This document shows positions 9,341 through 18,517 of a DNA stretch of 64,000 nucleotides, piece by piece. This stretch comes from Legionella sp. GTDB lineage: Bacteria > Pseudomonadota > Gammaproteobacteria > Legionellales > Legionellaceae. Every line of letters starts with the position of its first letter. The first letter of the stretch is position 1. The translations under genes and the position numbers were made by a program. The stretch lies in contig JARLJR010000024.1 in the NCBI GenBank assembly GCA_031291095.1, forward strand, positions 106,328 through 170,327. The letters are read 5' to 3'. The notes beneath the pieces are model-generated. The model was not told the origin of the DNA. It made no database searches and saw nothing but the letters and a program-made list of their open reading frames with translations.

Positions 9341-10021
9341 ATGAATGGAAATATACTTGTAATCGATGATGATACTGAATTAACTGATTTGCTGGCCCAA
9401 TACTTAGAGCCAGAAGGCTATCATGCTATTTGTGTGCATGATGGCGAAAGTGGCGTGAAAAAAGCATTAAACCAACCTTTTGATGCCATTATTCTGGATG
9501 TAATGCTCCCGAAGTTAAACGGTTTTGAAGTATTAAAATCGATTCGTGAACATCTCGAAACCCCAGTGCTCATGCTAACCGCACGCGGCGATGACATTGA
9601 TCGCATCGTAGGCTTGGAAATTGGGGCAGATGACTATTTACCAAAACCATGTAACCCACGTGAGTTGGTTGCCAGATTACGCGCCATCCTAAGACGCACA
9701 CAAAAAATACCTACTAGTAAACCCATAATTGAGCATCATAACATTGTTGTCGATTGCTCTAAACGCCACGTAACTATGGCTGGGCACTATCTTGAATTAA
9801 CTAATGCAGAATTTAATATTCTCGAAATGTTAATTAAATCACCTGGGCAAGCTTTTTCTAAAGAAGAGCTGACTGAGTATGCTCTGGGAAGAAAATATAC
9901 GGCCTATGATCGCAGTATCGATGTGCACATCAGTAATTTAAGAAATAAATTGGGCGATAATCCACAAGGCGAACCCATAGTAAAAACAGTAAGAGGTTTT
10001 GGATATTTATTTAATGCGTAG
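9341..10021 (+). CDS. cpxR: Response regulator CpxR (OmpR family)
   Basis: A 226-residue regulator. The receiver domain has the acidic pocket IDDD, phospho-acceptor Asp53 in ILDVMLP and Lys in LPKPCNPREL. The winged-helix OmpR-type DNA-binding domain ends in TVRGFGYLF. In L. pneumophila CpxR regulates Dot/Icm genes and effectors, and the pairing with a CpxA-like kinase supports the name. It lies 12 bp after corC and overlaps cpxA by 8 bp. Confidence 0.92.
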   Translation: MNGNILVIDDDTELTDLLAQYLEPEGYHAICVHDGESGVKKALNQPFDAIILDVMLPKLNGFEVLKSIREHLETPVLMLTARGDDIDRIVGLEIGADDYLPKPCNPRELVARLRAILRRTQKIPTSKPIIEHHNIVVDCSKRHVTMAGHYLELTNAEFNILEMLIKSPGQAFSKEELTEYALGRKYTAYDRSIDVHISNLRNKLGDNPQGEPIVKTVRGFGYLFNA

Positions 10022-11372
10022 TTTATACTGGAAAATTTTCGTTTCTTTCTGGTTAGCAACCATTCTCATTATTATCACCACAGCTTGGGTTATCAGTCAT
10101 GTAGCCCAAAAGTCTTCTTTACCTGCTCAAGAACAGCTTTTTATGGATAGCTATGCAAATGCTGCAGTGGCTACTTTTGAGTCTGGGGAGCACACTGCCC
10201 TGCTAAAATGGCTGAATAAAATTGGGATTTCCCGACATATGACTATGTTCCTCATTTCGAGTACAGGCGAAATTATCGGCACAGAGGCTCCCCCTGATAA
10301 TGTCAAAAAAGTTGCGGAAAATTTACTTAAAGATCAATTAAGTGAAGGAATTTTAAAATCAGAAAAACTGATTGTTAGCCATGAAATCTTATCCACCTCA
10401 GGTAAATTTTATCGTCTAGCAGCAGTAAGTGAAAAGCCTATTTCTCATTTTGTAGGTATTCCCTGGGCAGGCCTTGCAATACGTCTTATCTTAGCTACAT
10501 TCATTAGTGGTCTGATTTGCTACTTGCTTTCGCGCTACTTAACCCTACCCTTACGCTCATTAGGTATGGCAGCAAAGTCCATTGCCAAAGGTCAGTTGAA
10601 TACGCGTGTTGGGCATTTAAGGGGGCATCATAAAGACGAAATTGCACAATTAAGTGATGAATTTGATCGTATGGCAGAGCAACTTGAAGCATTAGTTAAC
10701 TCGAAAGAGCGCTTATTGCAGGATATTTCCCACGAATTAAGATCCCCGCTTGCACGCCTGCAAATTGCGATTGAGTTAGGGCGAAATAAAACCAATCAAC
10801 TTGCTGAAACTGAATTTAACCGTATGGAGCTTGAATGCTCGCGATTAAATGCATTAATCACTGAGGTATTAGATTTCGCACGACTAGATAAATCTACGAC
10901 TGAGTTGCATCTGTCTCTAGTCGATATGCCTGCTCTACTAAAAGGCGTTGTTCAAGATGCCAATTATGAATGTAATCACGAAATAAATCGAGTATGCGAA
11001 GAAACATTAGAGCCTTGCCAGTTATTGGTTGATCAGCGCTTAATCCATCGCGCCATCGAAAATATTGTGCGTAATGCCTTACACTACTCCCCAGACACAG
11101 AACAAATACGCGTCTCGCTGTGCCATGATGAAAGCAAAGAACATGTATTCATTGACATTAGTGATAAAGGCCCTGGCGTTCCCGAAGGACAACTAGAAAA
11201 AATATTTAATCCTTTTTATCGTGTCGATACCTCTCGCGAGAAAAAAACGGGCGGCTATGGTTTAGGTCTAGCCATCGCGTTCCGTGCCATCCAACTACAT
11301 CAAGGAAGTATTAGTGCTGAAAATAATCCAGATGGCGGTTTATTAGTGCGGATTAAACTTAAAGTACAATAA
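10014..11372 (+). CDS. cpxA: Sensor histidine kinase CpxA
   Basis: A 452-residue membrane kinase. TM1 is about residues 10-30, a periplasmic sensor covers 31-150, TM2 is about 151-173, followed by HAMP, the H-box QDISHELRSPLARL (His240), the N-box ENIVRNALHYS, and G-boxes DKGPGVPEG and GGYGLGLA. The ATG at 10014 overlaps the end of cpxR. A TTG reading five codons earlier lies wholly inside cpxR and is unlikely. With CpxR it senses envelope stress. In Legionella this pair also influences virulence secretion genes. The operon closes with a terminator at 11398. Confidence 0.92.
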   Translation: MRSLYWKIFVSFWLATILIIITTAWVISHVAQKSSLPAQEQLFMDSYANAAVATFESGEHTALLKWLNKIGISRHMTMFLISSTGEIIGTEAPPDNVKKVAENLLKDQLSEGILKSEKLIVSHEILSTSGKFYRLAAVSEKPISHFVGIPWAGLAIRLILATFISGLICYLLSRYLTLPLRSLGMAAKSIAKGQLNTRVGHLRGHHKDEIAQLSDEFDRMAEQLEALVNSKERLLQDISHELRSPLARLQIAIELGRNKTNQLAETEFNRMELECSRLNALITEVLDFARLDKSTTELHLSLVDMPALLKGVVQDANYECNHEINRVCEETLEPCQLLVDQRLIHRAIENIVRNALHYSPDTEQIRVSLCHDESKEHVFIDISDKGPGVPEGQLEKIFNPFYRVDTSREKKTGGYGLGLAIAFRAIQLHQGSISAENNPDGGLLVRIKLKVQ

Positions 11373-11397
11373 TGTGTTTATAGTCCAACATTATAAC

Positions 11398-11423
11398 CTG
11401 GTTGCGAGCAACCAGATTTTTCT
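11398..11423 (+). terminator. Intrinsic terminator after cpxA
   Basis: Seven-base-pair stem CTGGTTG/CAACCAG with a 4-base loop, followed by ATTTTTCTT. It lies 25 bases after the cpxA stop and closes the phoH-ybeY-corC-cpxRA transcript. Confidence 0.75.
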
Positions 11424-11561
11424 TAATGCGCTAAAAAAACACAACCTAAAAACAAATACTCGCCGCACGCAATTAGACTATACAGCCCTTATAAATACTA
11501 GATTTCCTTGTCCAATTAAGATACAATATGCAAGTCATAGAGCAATAGGAACAATAACTAT

Positions 11562-12344
11562 ATGCCGAATACCAAATATTTAGAAAAATCGAGTGGCCCT
11601 CTTTTCTTTACCGGCTTTATAGCATCTAAGCTTCAGTACGTTCCCTTTGCTGCGGCAGCGGCTGCCTTCCGATTTATCTCATTAGGTCTTTATCTTATTG
11701 CCTACAGCTTCTGGTTTGCTGCAAGCTACAACCAGTCCGAGCATGAACGAGCTGATAAAGAGTGGTATGGCTTTGCTCAAATTAAAGAACAATTTCTTTT
11801 TTCATCATTAGCTGGATTTATCGCAACCGTTGTTAGCGTTGCCGCTATTTTTGTACCCGCTCTATTTCCGCCAGCAGCCTGGCTTTTTGTGCTTGGTAAT
11901 ACCCTTTGGACTATAGGTGAATACCATAAACTAAATAATCCACCTAAAGATCAAGATTTTTCTTATTCTCAACAAGAAGCGTATACATCCTATGCGGTGT
12001 CTACATCAATTATCAGTGTAATTAGTGCTATCTCAGCTACGATAATGTTTCTATTTCCACCAATTACCATGGCTCTTTCCATATTCACCATTCTTGTTTG
12101 CGCAGGATTTGGCGTTTTAGCTTGTGAGTATTTATTAGACTATAATTTTGGCGATCATCCCACAACCTTTACCTCTTCAGCTGATGCAATGGAAAAAGGT
12201 CTAGGCGCGGGCGTATCTCCCCAAAATAATCCCTCTCATACTCATGAACCTGTACATACGAAAAAAATCTTCCAAGATGCCTCCCCAGTAGTGCAAGAGA
12301 ATTTAAATCCAGTAGTAGTCGAGGATACGGGTCCAAATATCTAG
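11562..12344 (+). CDS. Hypothetical multi-pass membrane protein
   Basis: 260 residues. Hydrophobic blocks lie at about 15-50 (Ala- and Phe-rich), 78-112 and 145-185, and probably make four or five membrane segments. A soluble C-terminal tail of about 65 residues follows (rich in Pro, Asn, Val and Glu). An AGGAACA ribosome site precedes the start. No family is recognised. Membrane proteins with a soluble C-terminal tail are common among Legionella effectors, but nothing here proves secretion. It is a single gene between the cpxA terminator and the nucleoside salvage genes. Confidence 0.6.
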   Translation: MPNTKYLEKSSGPLFFTGFIASKLQYVPFAAAAAAFRFISLGLYLIAYSFWFAASYNQSEHERADKEWYGFAQIKEQFLFSSLAGFIATVVSVAAIFVPALFPPAAWLFVLGNTLWTIGEYHKLNNPPKDQDFSYSQQEAYTSYAVSTSIISVISAISATIMFLFPPITMALSIFTILVCAGFGVLACEYLLDYNFGDHPTTFTSSADAMEKGLGAGVSPQNNPSHTHEPVHTKKIFQDASPVVQENLNPVVVEDTGPNI

Positions 12345-12406
12345 CCATAAAATAACTTCTGCTCTATAATCTAGCCTTTTCAATTTTATTCAGGCAAGAG
12401 AGAAAC

Positions 12407-12802
12407 ATGGACCCCGTAATTGCGAAAATGATTTCCAAAGCACATGATGTGCTTGCGCATTCGTATGCGCCCTACTCTAAATTTACTGTTGCATGCTGTA
12501 TTCGCACTGAAAATGATAATTTTTACACAGGAACCAATGTTGAAAATGGCTCCTACAGTTTAACTGTCTGTGCGGAAACATCCGCTATTTCAGCGATGGT
12601 TACAGCCGGTGAGCAACACATTAAAAGTATGGTAATACTTGCAGGGACGAATACATTATGTTCTCCTTGTGGCGCATGCCGACAAAGAATTCATGAGTTT
12701 TCAAATCCTGATACGATGATACACCTCTGTACTAAAGATTCAGTCCTTCGTAGTATCACTGTTAAAGAACTCTTGCCATTAGCTTTTGATTTTAACCCCT
12801 AA
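12407..12802 (+). CDS. cdd: Cytidine deaminase
   Basis: 131 residues, the homotetrameric-type length. The zinc site is complete: CAE (TVCAETSAIS) and PCGACRQ. N-terminal YAPYSKFTVACC is the usual substrate loop, and NVENGSYSLT binds the ribose. It converts cytidine and deoxycytidine to uridine and deoxyuridine. AGAGAG lies 8 bases before the ATG, and TATAAT at 12365 could be its -10 box. It opens a salvage run continuing with purine nucleoside phosphorylase and deoC. Confidence 0.94.
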   Translation: MDPVIAKMISKAHDVLAHSYAPYSKFTVACCIRTENDNFYTGTNVENGSYSLTVCAETSAISAMVTAGEQHIKSMVILAGTNTLCSPCGACRQRIHEFSNPDTMIHLCTKDSVLRSITVKELLPLAFDFNP

Positions 12803-12815
12803 TAGGATAATTTGT

Positions 12816-13655
12816 ATGATGAACACTGCAGCAAAGCAGAGCTATCCCCATTTAGCAGCGGACTATATTAAAAATTTGCACCCATCGTTTAAGCCAACCG
12901 TGGCTGTTGTTTTAGGCTCAGGCTTAGGCCAATTTGCTGATGAATTACAAGACTCCGTTCGCATTAGCTTTGACGATCTACCTGGTTTTCCTAAAATCAC
13001 AGTGCATGGTCATGGCGGAAATTTAATTTTGGGCTATTGGAATGGCGTTGGCGTTGTTTGCTTGCAAGGCAGAGCTCATACCTATGAAGGTTTAGAAAAT
13101 TATGAAACAGTAAAGACCTATGTCCGCACCTTGAAACTTTTAGGATGTGAGTATTTTATTGCAACGAATGCATCCGGCTCCTTAAGAGAAGATGTAGGGC
13201 CAGGCGAGTTAATGCTGATCCACGATCACATCAATTTACAACCACATAATCCTTTAATCGGTCCAAATGATGAAGAATTTGGCCCTCGATTCTACCCACT
13301 CGACAATGCTTATGACAAAACCATGCGCAAAGACTTGCTTGCGATTGCGCAAAAGCAATCAATTAAGCTTGCAGAGGGTGTTTATATTTCGGTATTAGGA
13401 CCACACTATGAAACAGCAGCCGAAATTAAAGCCTTTAAAATTTGGGGTGCTGATGCTGTAGGAATGTCTACAGTGCCCGAAGTATTGGTAGCGAATCATT
13501 GTGGCATGCATGTAGCCGTTATCGCGACCATTACTAATTATGCTACAGGTTTAACTCAAACAGCCCACAGTCATGATGCGGTTGTTGAAATGGCTGCCAA
13601 TGCTGCAAAACAGCTTAATAAATTAATTAAAGAATACATTGCAGGGCTCAAGTGA
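12816..13655 (+). CDS. Purine nucleoside phosphorylase (trimeric inosine/guanosine type)
   Basis: About 279 residues. Family motifs are VVLGSGLG (phosphate loop), GRAHTYEG, NASGSL, GPHYETAAEIK and DAVGMSTVPEV (substrate Met in VGMST). It splits purine nucleosides to base and (deoxy)ribose-1-phosphate. I use ATG at 12816 with AGGA 8 bases upstream. A longer reading from 12786 lies inside cdd. The closest E. coli relative by motif is XapA, and Bacillus names it PunA. Its stop overlaps the deoC GTG start by 4 bp. Confidence 0.93.
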   Translation: MMNTAAKQSYPHLAADYIKNLHPSFKPTVAVVLGSGLGQFADELQDSVRISFDDLPGFPKITVHGHGGNLILGYWNGVGVVCLQGRAHTYEGLENYETVKTYVRTLKLLGCEYFIATNASGSLREDVGPGELMLIHDHINLQPHNPLIGPNDEEFGPRFYPLDNAYDKTMRKDLLAIAQKQSIKLAEGVYISVLGPHYETAAEIKAFKIWGADAVGMSTVPEVLVANHCGMHVAVIATITNYATGLTQTAHSHDAVVEMAANAAKQLNKLIKEYIAGLK

Positions 13656-14425
13656 TTTTAGAATCATCATTAAATGAGGTTTTAGAATTATTGCTCAGTG
13701 CTCAGGGCCAACCTGTAATTAGCGCTGAGCGGCTAATTCAGTCGCTTGACCTCACCTTATTAGACGAGGAGGCCTCTAATGCCTCCTTATCTCAATTAAA
13801 GCACAATGCCTGCGAGAACCAGGTTGCGGCCATATGCGTATACAGCAAACATCTACCAACCTTCCAGCAGATTGGAGCAATTGAGTTAGCTACCGTAGTA
13901 AATTTTCCACAAGGCAATGAAGAGCTTAATCCGATTTTAGAAACAATTCATGCAGCAATAGAGCTTAATGCTACTGAAATAGACTACGTACTTCCCTATA
14001 AATTGTATTTGGAAGGTAGAAAAGAGGATGCATTAAACCAGTGCCAAGCGGTCATTGACTTGTGCAAGCAAGAGAATCGGACATTAAAAATAATCTTGGA
14101 AACTGGTGCGTTTTCTGAGCTTCAAAGTATTTATGAAGTAAGCAACCAGTTAATTGAACTGGGTTGTAATTTTCTAAAAACATCCACAGGAAAAATACCC
14201 CAAGGCGCTTCTTTACCCGCGGTATTTACCATCCTAACTGCTATAAAAGATTCAAGCTCATCCTGCGGTATTAAAATATCGGGAGGAGTTAAAACCCCAA
14301 CTCAAGCAATCAATTATGCGAAATTAGCAGAATTGGTATTGGGGAAACCGATTGATAAAAATTGGTTTCGTATTGGGGCAAGTAGCTTGTTGGCTGAGTT
14401 AAGGGATACGTTTACCAAAGTGTAA
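13652..14425 (+). CDS. deoC: Deoxyribose-phosphate aldolase
   Basis: 257 residues, E. coli DeoC-like. The Schiff-base lysine lies in FLKTSTGK and the second catalytic Lys in GIKISGGVK. ATVVNFPQG and EIDYVLPY mark the barrel strands. It cleaves deoxyribose-5-phosphate to acetaldehyde and glyceraldehyde-3-phosphate. The start is GTG at 13652, sharing GTGA with the phosphorylase stop, which indicates translational coupling. The phosphopentomutase that would link the two steps is not in the window. Confidence 0.92.
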   Translation: MILESSLNEVLELLLSAQGQPVISAERLIQSLDLTLLDEEASNASLSQLKHNACENQVAAICVYSKHLPTFQQIGAIELATVVNFPQGNEELNPILETIHAAIELNATEIDYVLPYKLYLEGRKEDALNQCQAVIDLCKQENRTLKIILETGAFSELQSIYEVSNQLIELGCNFLKTSTGKIPQGASLPAVFTILTAIKDSSSSCGIKISGGVKTPTQAINYAKLAELVLGKPIDKNWFRIGASSLLAELRDTFTKV

Positions 14426-14535
14426 GTCGACTTCCTGGCCGACCTATGCTATTTCCTGACTTTTAATAGCAATAAACTACTAAATTCGCTAGAATGCCCT
14501 AGCAATCAATGAGCAATTATTGGAGTTTATTTACC

Positions 14536-14916
14536 ATGAAAAACAAATCCGTATTTAAATTCATTTTAGTGGCCTTTTTAGGACTGACCTTAAGCAGTTG
14601 TAAAACCACTCCTCCTGGAGAATATGATGCCAATGAAGTAGGCAAAATTAAAAAGGTTATTCCAGGTACCGTGATTTCCAAACGTACTGTTAATTTGCAC
14701 CGAAAAAGTACTGCAAAAAATACATCAAGCAGTGATTTTGTTGATAATGGATACAACCAAACACGTGGGGTTGAATACGTTATTAAATTAAAGTCTGGCG
14801 GTATTATTTCCGTTGTTCAATCTGAAGATCTTAAGTTAAAAAATAAGCAAAAGATTTTGGTAATTTATGGCAAACACACTCGTGTTGTTGCTGATAATGG
14901 TAGTGAAACATTTTAA
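14536..14916 (+). CDS. SlyB/17-kDa-antigen-like lipoprotein lacking the glycine zipper
   Basis: 126 residues. The signal peptide ends in a lipobox LTLSSC (lipidated Cys near residue 22). The ATG at 14536 starts right at the signal peptide; an ATG nine codons earlier adds only a polar leader. The mature part has YDANEVGKIKKVIPGTV, then EYVIKLKSGGIISVVQ and KILVIYG..TRVVADNG. These match the beginning and end of the SlyB/Pcp family. The Gly-zipper two-helix hairpin that normally lies between them is missing, replaced by a polar Ser/Asn-rich linker. Probably an outer-membrane lipoprotein. Confidence 0.65.
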   Translation: MKNKSVFKFILVAFLGLTLSSCKTTPPGEYDANEVGKIKKVIPGTVISKRTVNLHRKSTAKNTSSSDFVDNGYNQTRGVEYVIKLKSGGIISVVQSEDLKLKNKQKILVIYGKHTRVVADNGSETF

Positions 14917-14939
14917 TTTCTAATTAATGTTAAAAAATA

Positions 14940-15074
14940 CGTCATCCTGAGGAGCTTGCGACGAAGGCCCCCCTGAATGTGGCACATAACAATTGTGCAC
15001 CACATTCAGGAGATCCCTCGCTACGCTCGGAATGACGTACCTAACTGGATTGCTTCACTTCGTTCGCAATGACA
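14940..15074. repeat. Interspersed palindromic element, family A, composite
   Basis: Outer arms cgtcatcctgag (14940) and ctcggaatgacg (ending 15037) enclose a strong hairpin CTGAATGTGG (14973-14982) / CCACATTCAG (15000-15009). A half copy, gattgcttcacttcgttcgc..., follows to about 15074. It lies between the convergent lipoprotein and TPR-like genes. Confidence 0.65.
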
Positions 15075-15079
15075 GCACG

Positions 15080-16840
15080 TTAAAAGTGCATGCGGCTACT
15101 TTCTGTAAACTGGCTTAACGTTGCTGTTAAAATAAAATTATCATATTTTGACTGCAACAATTCAGCGATTAAAGTAGATTGATTTCCCGCAATCCCCGCT
15201 TCCTTTATTGTCTTAGTAACAAAAAGCATAAATCGAGTAAATAGAGCATCTAATTGCTCTGGCTTCGCCATCATATAAGTTTCAATTTCACGAATATTAT
15301 CTTTAATCGCATCAATGAAGATATCATGAGCATTTGTAGCTAGAGATGGAGCAGAAGCTGCGAAATGCTTATTATCATTAATCATTCGTTGATTATTTTG
15401 ATAGATAGCCTTCATTCTGCCTATCGCGACTTCATGCTGAGGGTTCAATTTTAAAACCGTACGATACAGTGAATAAGCAGTTATAGGAAGATTTTTGAAG
15501 GGTAAGTCTTTGGTTTTATAATAAAAATCAGCGACAACTGATAATAAATTCGCCAGGAATCCAGCACTATTGTAATTTTCAGCAATATTATACATCGCTT
15601 TCTTAAATGCTTTTTGGTGTCCTTTTGGCGTTACCGATGAGACTTGGGAAGCCATATCCTGAGGCGCAAAAAATGTATTTCTCATCGTCAACAACGAAGT
15701 AGTTGGCGTAACATAGGCATATGGCGCAAATCGCTCAGATGTAGTAACCATATCACTAGCGGTCTCAATTTGAATATTTAGATGGGACATAGGCTCTGAG
15801 TCAGCTACATCCGCTGTTCTAAAAGTAGAGAGCACTTCTGATTCAATATCATTTACTTTTCTATGCTTTGGTTGGCTTTCAATTCCAACGTCAGTGACTT
15901 CTGTAGAAGTAGCTGTCTCAATAGTCTCTTGCTCATCATCTTCAATAACGTATAGGCGCTTTCTCTTTTTATCCTTCCTAGGGATTACCACTTCTTCATC
16001 ATCAGCCACTGGTGGTAACCGAGTCATTAATTTACGAAGATCAGTAAGTAACTCACTCTCTTCATCAATCATCATATCCTTATCTATAAGCACCCTACAC
16101 TGCCTAGCAAGCTCATGAGCGCGTTGATCATTATTCTCAACAGCAACTAAAAGTTCATATCCTAAAAGCTCCAGTTTCTCCTCAAGTGATAATTCTAAAT
16201 CATGCAATGAATTATCTTTGATATAATTAGTAATTCGCGTAAGAATTTGTGTGTTCTTTTCGCAATGAAAGGCGCGTTCTAACAGATTTAAATAACCTAA
16301 ATGTAACTCAGTCTCAATATCGAAACCAGCTTGATTCTGATTATCTATAGCACGTACTAACCAGGTTAAGGCAGTTAGAACTTGTTTTTCTGTTGGGCTC
16401 TTTTTAGTACTATTATCGAGCCAAACGATTAATCGGTCACTAACCGCTTCCGCAGCCAGTGCGACAGCAGAATAAACAGAATCCATTGTCTCAGGAGTTG
16501 TCTGAGAACCTATATATCGTTGAATACTATCACTATCATAAACGACCTTGAGTTCTTGAAGAGTACTGTTAATCTCTTTCCAAGCTTCGGTTATTTGGGG
16601 GTAATTTAATTTATCTTTAAGTGATGCTCTAAGCAGATCGGTACTACAAATAACAACATCACTAAGGGCATAAGCCAATGCATCATTATAGGCTCTATTG
16701 GCAGTAAAATTCCTTTGTGCAGCAATTTGATACAGATGCTCGAGGCCTTTTTTATAATATTTTAATGCCCCTGCAAAATCATGCTCATTATATTTAATAT
16801 CGCCGTTGATCTGTTCTTTGCTACCAAAGTAATACGTCAT
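15080..16840 (-). CDS. Large hypothetical protein with TPR-like N-terminus and nuclear-localisation-like motif
   Basis: About 586 residues from ATG 16840 (MTYYFGSKEQ). In-frame starts at 16870 (ATG) and 16897 (TTG) exist, and none has a convincing ribosome site. The N-terminus YNEHDFAGALKYYKKGLEHL is a TPR-like helix pair. Residues 50-275 are helical, Leu- and Ala-rich. At 288-295 RKDKKRKR is followed by an acidic run, a classic monopartite nuclear-localisation pattern. A low-complexity Ser/Thr/Glu linker then leads to a second helical domain (about 400-586), with another TPR-like pair near AYSLYRTVLKLNPQHEVAIGRM. No signal peptide or membrane segment. I infer a Dot/Icm effector aimed at the host nucleus, without proof. 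Confidence 0.6.
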   Translation of the reverse strand: MTYYFGSKEQINGDIKYNEHDFAGALKYYKKGLEHLYQIAAQRNFTANRAYNDALAYALSDVVICSTDLLRASLKDKLNYPQITEAWKEINSTLQELKVVYDSDSIQRYIGSQTTPETMDSVYSAVALAAEAVSDRLIVWLDNSTKKSPTEKQVLTALTWLVRAIDNQNQAGFDIETELHLGYLNLLERAFHCEKNTQILTRITNYIKDNSLHDLELSLEEKLELLGYELLVAVENNDQRAHELARQCRVLIDKDMMIDEESELLTDLRKLMTRLPPVADDEEVVIPRKDKKRKRLYVIEDDEQETIETATSTEVTDVGIESQPKHRKVNDIESEVLSTFRTADVADSEPMSHLNIQIETASDMVTTSERFAPYAYVTPTTSLLTMRNTFFAPQDMASQVSSVTPKGHQKAFKKAMYNIAENYNSAGFLANLLSVVADFYYKTKDLPFKNLPITAYSLYRTVLKLNPQHEVAIGRMKAIYQNNQRMINDNKHFAASAPSLATNAHDIFIDAIKDNIREIETYMMAKPEQLDALFTRFMLFVTKTIKEAGIAGNQSTLIAELLQSKYDNFILTATLSQFTESSRMHF

Positions 16841-16941
16841 GATAAATAAATACTCAAAAAAAGAAGGCATCCTACCATATGGACTACTTCTGTTCAATTA
16901 AGCATTTAACATAAAGTACTTACTTAGATATATCTGTAGTA

Positions 16942-17787
16942 TTACAAAACAATTGCCACCGCAAGCCACATGAGCACACCATAATACACACTAATGATAA
17001 ATGCTCTAAAACACTGTTCCCGCTCGCGTTTACTGATTAATTTCTGCTGATACAGCAAAACCATGCCCGCAGCAAACCAAAAACCATAGAAACAGATGCT
17101 GTCTACCTTGTTACTTAATGCCCAATAAAGCCATAAACCATGTAATAAACATTGTAATAAGCCAATAATAAAACGATCGTAACTGGCAAAATAAATTGCC
17201 GTAGATTTTACGCCTATACGTAAATCGTCTTCCTTATCAGTCATCGCATACATTGTGTCATAAGCCACGATCCAAGCAAAATTTAGTAGAAATAATAAAG
17301 CACACTCCGTATTTAAAGGTGCATGAGAAGCCACATAAGCCATGGGAATTCCCATAGAAAAGGCCAAACCAAGAATGAATTGAGGTGCGCTAAAAAATCG
17401 TTTACAAAATGGATAAAGAATTGAAATGAATAAAGCAATCACGCCTAAATACCAACAATCCCAAGGTAAACTAAGTAATATGAACAATGCAGCAAGCAAT
17501 AAAATAAATAATACGCCCAGAGCCTCTTTTAGGCTGATTTCCCCCGAGGTTAACGGACGTAATTTGGTTCGTGCTACATATTTATCAATATTACGATCCG
17601 CAATATCATTAACCACACAGCCTGCTGCACGCATTAATAATGTACCGCTTAAAAATAAAACAAATAATTTAAACGAGGGCACTCCTTTATTTGCCAGCCA
17701 TAAGGCCCAGGCAGTAGGAAACCAGAGTAATAAAATTCCTACCGGCTTATCAAAACGCATAAGTCGCCAGTATGCAGTCCACTTCAT
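16942..17787 (-). CDS. ubiA: 4-hydroxybenzoate polyprenyltransferase
   Basis: 281 residues, eight or nine hydrophobic helices. The two Mg-diphosphate motifs are present: NDIADRNIDKYVARTKLRP (NDxxDxxxD) near residue 60, and DKEDDLRIGVKST near residue 183. It joins the polyprenyl chain to 4-hydroxybenzoate in ubiquinone synthesis, in the inner membrane. Its ATG overlaps the ubiC stop by 4 bp, so the two enzymes acting in sequence are co-translated. Confidence 0.94.
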   Translation of the reverse strand: MKWTAYWRLMRFDKPVGILLLWFPTAWALWLANKGVPSFKLFVLFLSGTLLMRAAGCVVNDIADRNIDKYVARTKLRPLTSGEISLKEALGVLFILLLAALFILLSLPWDCWYLGVIALFISILYPFCKRFFSAPQFILGLAFSMGIPMAYVASHAPLNTECALLFLLNFAWIVAYDTMYAMTDKEDDLRIGVKSTAIYFASYDRFIIGLLQCLLHGLWLYWALSNKVDSICFYGFWFAAGMVLLYQQKLISKREREQCFRAFIISVYYGVLMWLAVAIVL

Positions 17788-18359
17788 GGATGGATTTCTC
17801 CTAACTCAGGAAACATAATTTCTACTAAATAAAACGACTCTTTTTCCATAAATAAAAATTCGGCGATGCGAACCCAAAGTACCTCTCGAATCGTTGGAAT
17901 ATATTTTTTTACCCAATAAAACTCAACACATTGATCATCTACAGGATAATTAATGGAGTTAACACGCTTCACCTGCTCCATATTAAAAATCAGGTTTTTA
18001 ACAGACTCTTTACGTAGGCGGCCAAAGAATTCCGTGTCTAAATCATAACAACGCTGTGGAATAATCGTCCGTGCATACCAATAAGGGACATCATGACTTT
18101 TCATGAGAATTTCGCGTTGAAAAACAGAAATATCGCGCACATCCAGCAGGCTTTTAGACCAAAAGTCGGTTCTAACCCATTGCTGAGATAACAGTTCAAT
18201 CTGCGCATCACCTCGCGTATCGCGTAATTTATCCGTTAATGATTGTTTATAATTCACCCACTCTAAAAACTTTCTAGAGCTCTCGGCTTTTAGTGAAAAA
18301 ATAAGGCGTGTATTAATTGGCATGAATTCCAGATCAGCGATAAAGTGATTCGCCACCAT
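17784..18359 (-). CDS. ubiC: Chorismate--pyruvate lyase
   Basis: 191 residues, slightly longer than E. coli UbiC. The conserved arginine lies in WYARTIIP and the C-terminal glutamate in YLVEIMFPE, both in the expected positions of the chorismate-lyase fold. It releases 4-hydroxybenzoate from chorismate, the substrate for UbiA encoded next. The first 20 or so codons and the promoter region are duplicated in degraded form at 20439-20580, downstream of the first kinase gene. Confidence 0.85.
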   Translation of the reverse strand: MVANHFIADLEFMPINTRLIFSLKAESSRKFLEWVNYKQSLTDKLRDTRGDAQIELLSQQWVRTDFWSKSLLDVRDISVFQREILMKSHDVPYWYARTIIPQRCYDLDTEFFGRLRKESVKNLIFNMEQVKRVNSINYPVDDQCVEFYWVKKYIPTIREVLWVRIAEFLFMEKESFYLVEIMFPELGEIHP

Positions 18360-18517
18360 CTTACAAAATTAATGATTTAGCGACAAGTTATTGATTTCTC
18401 TTATTCGCCCCAAAACTGCAACGCATATTTTTCCTAAGGCTTTTTTTTGATGAAACGCTTCTCAAAACAGATCATTTAGCATAAAATATGGTCAATTACA
18501 TAACACAAAGACCACCA

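Noticed and set aside
11374-11583. 69-residue frame after cpxA
   Set aside because: It runs through the terminator hairpin at 11398 and overlaps the next gene; composition is not coding-like.
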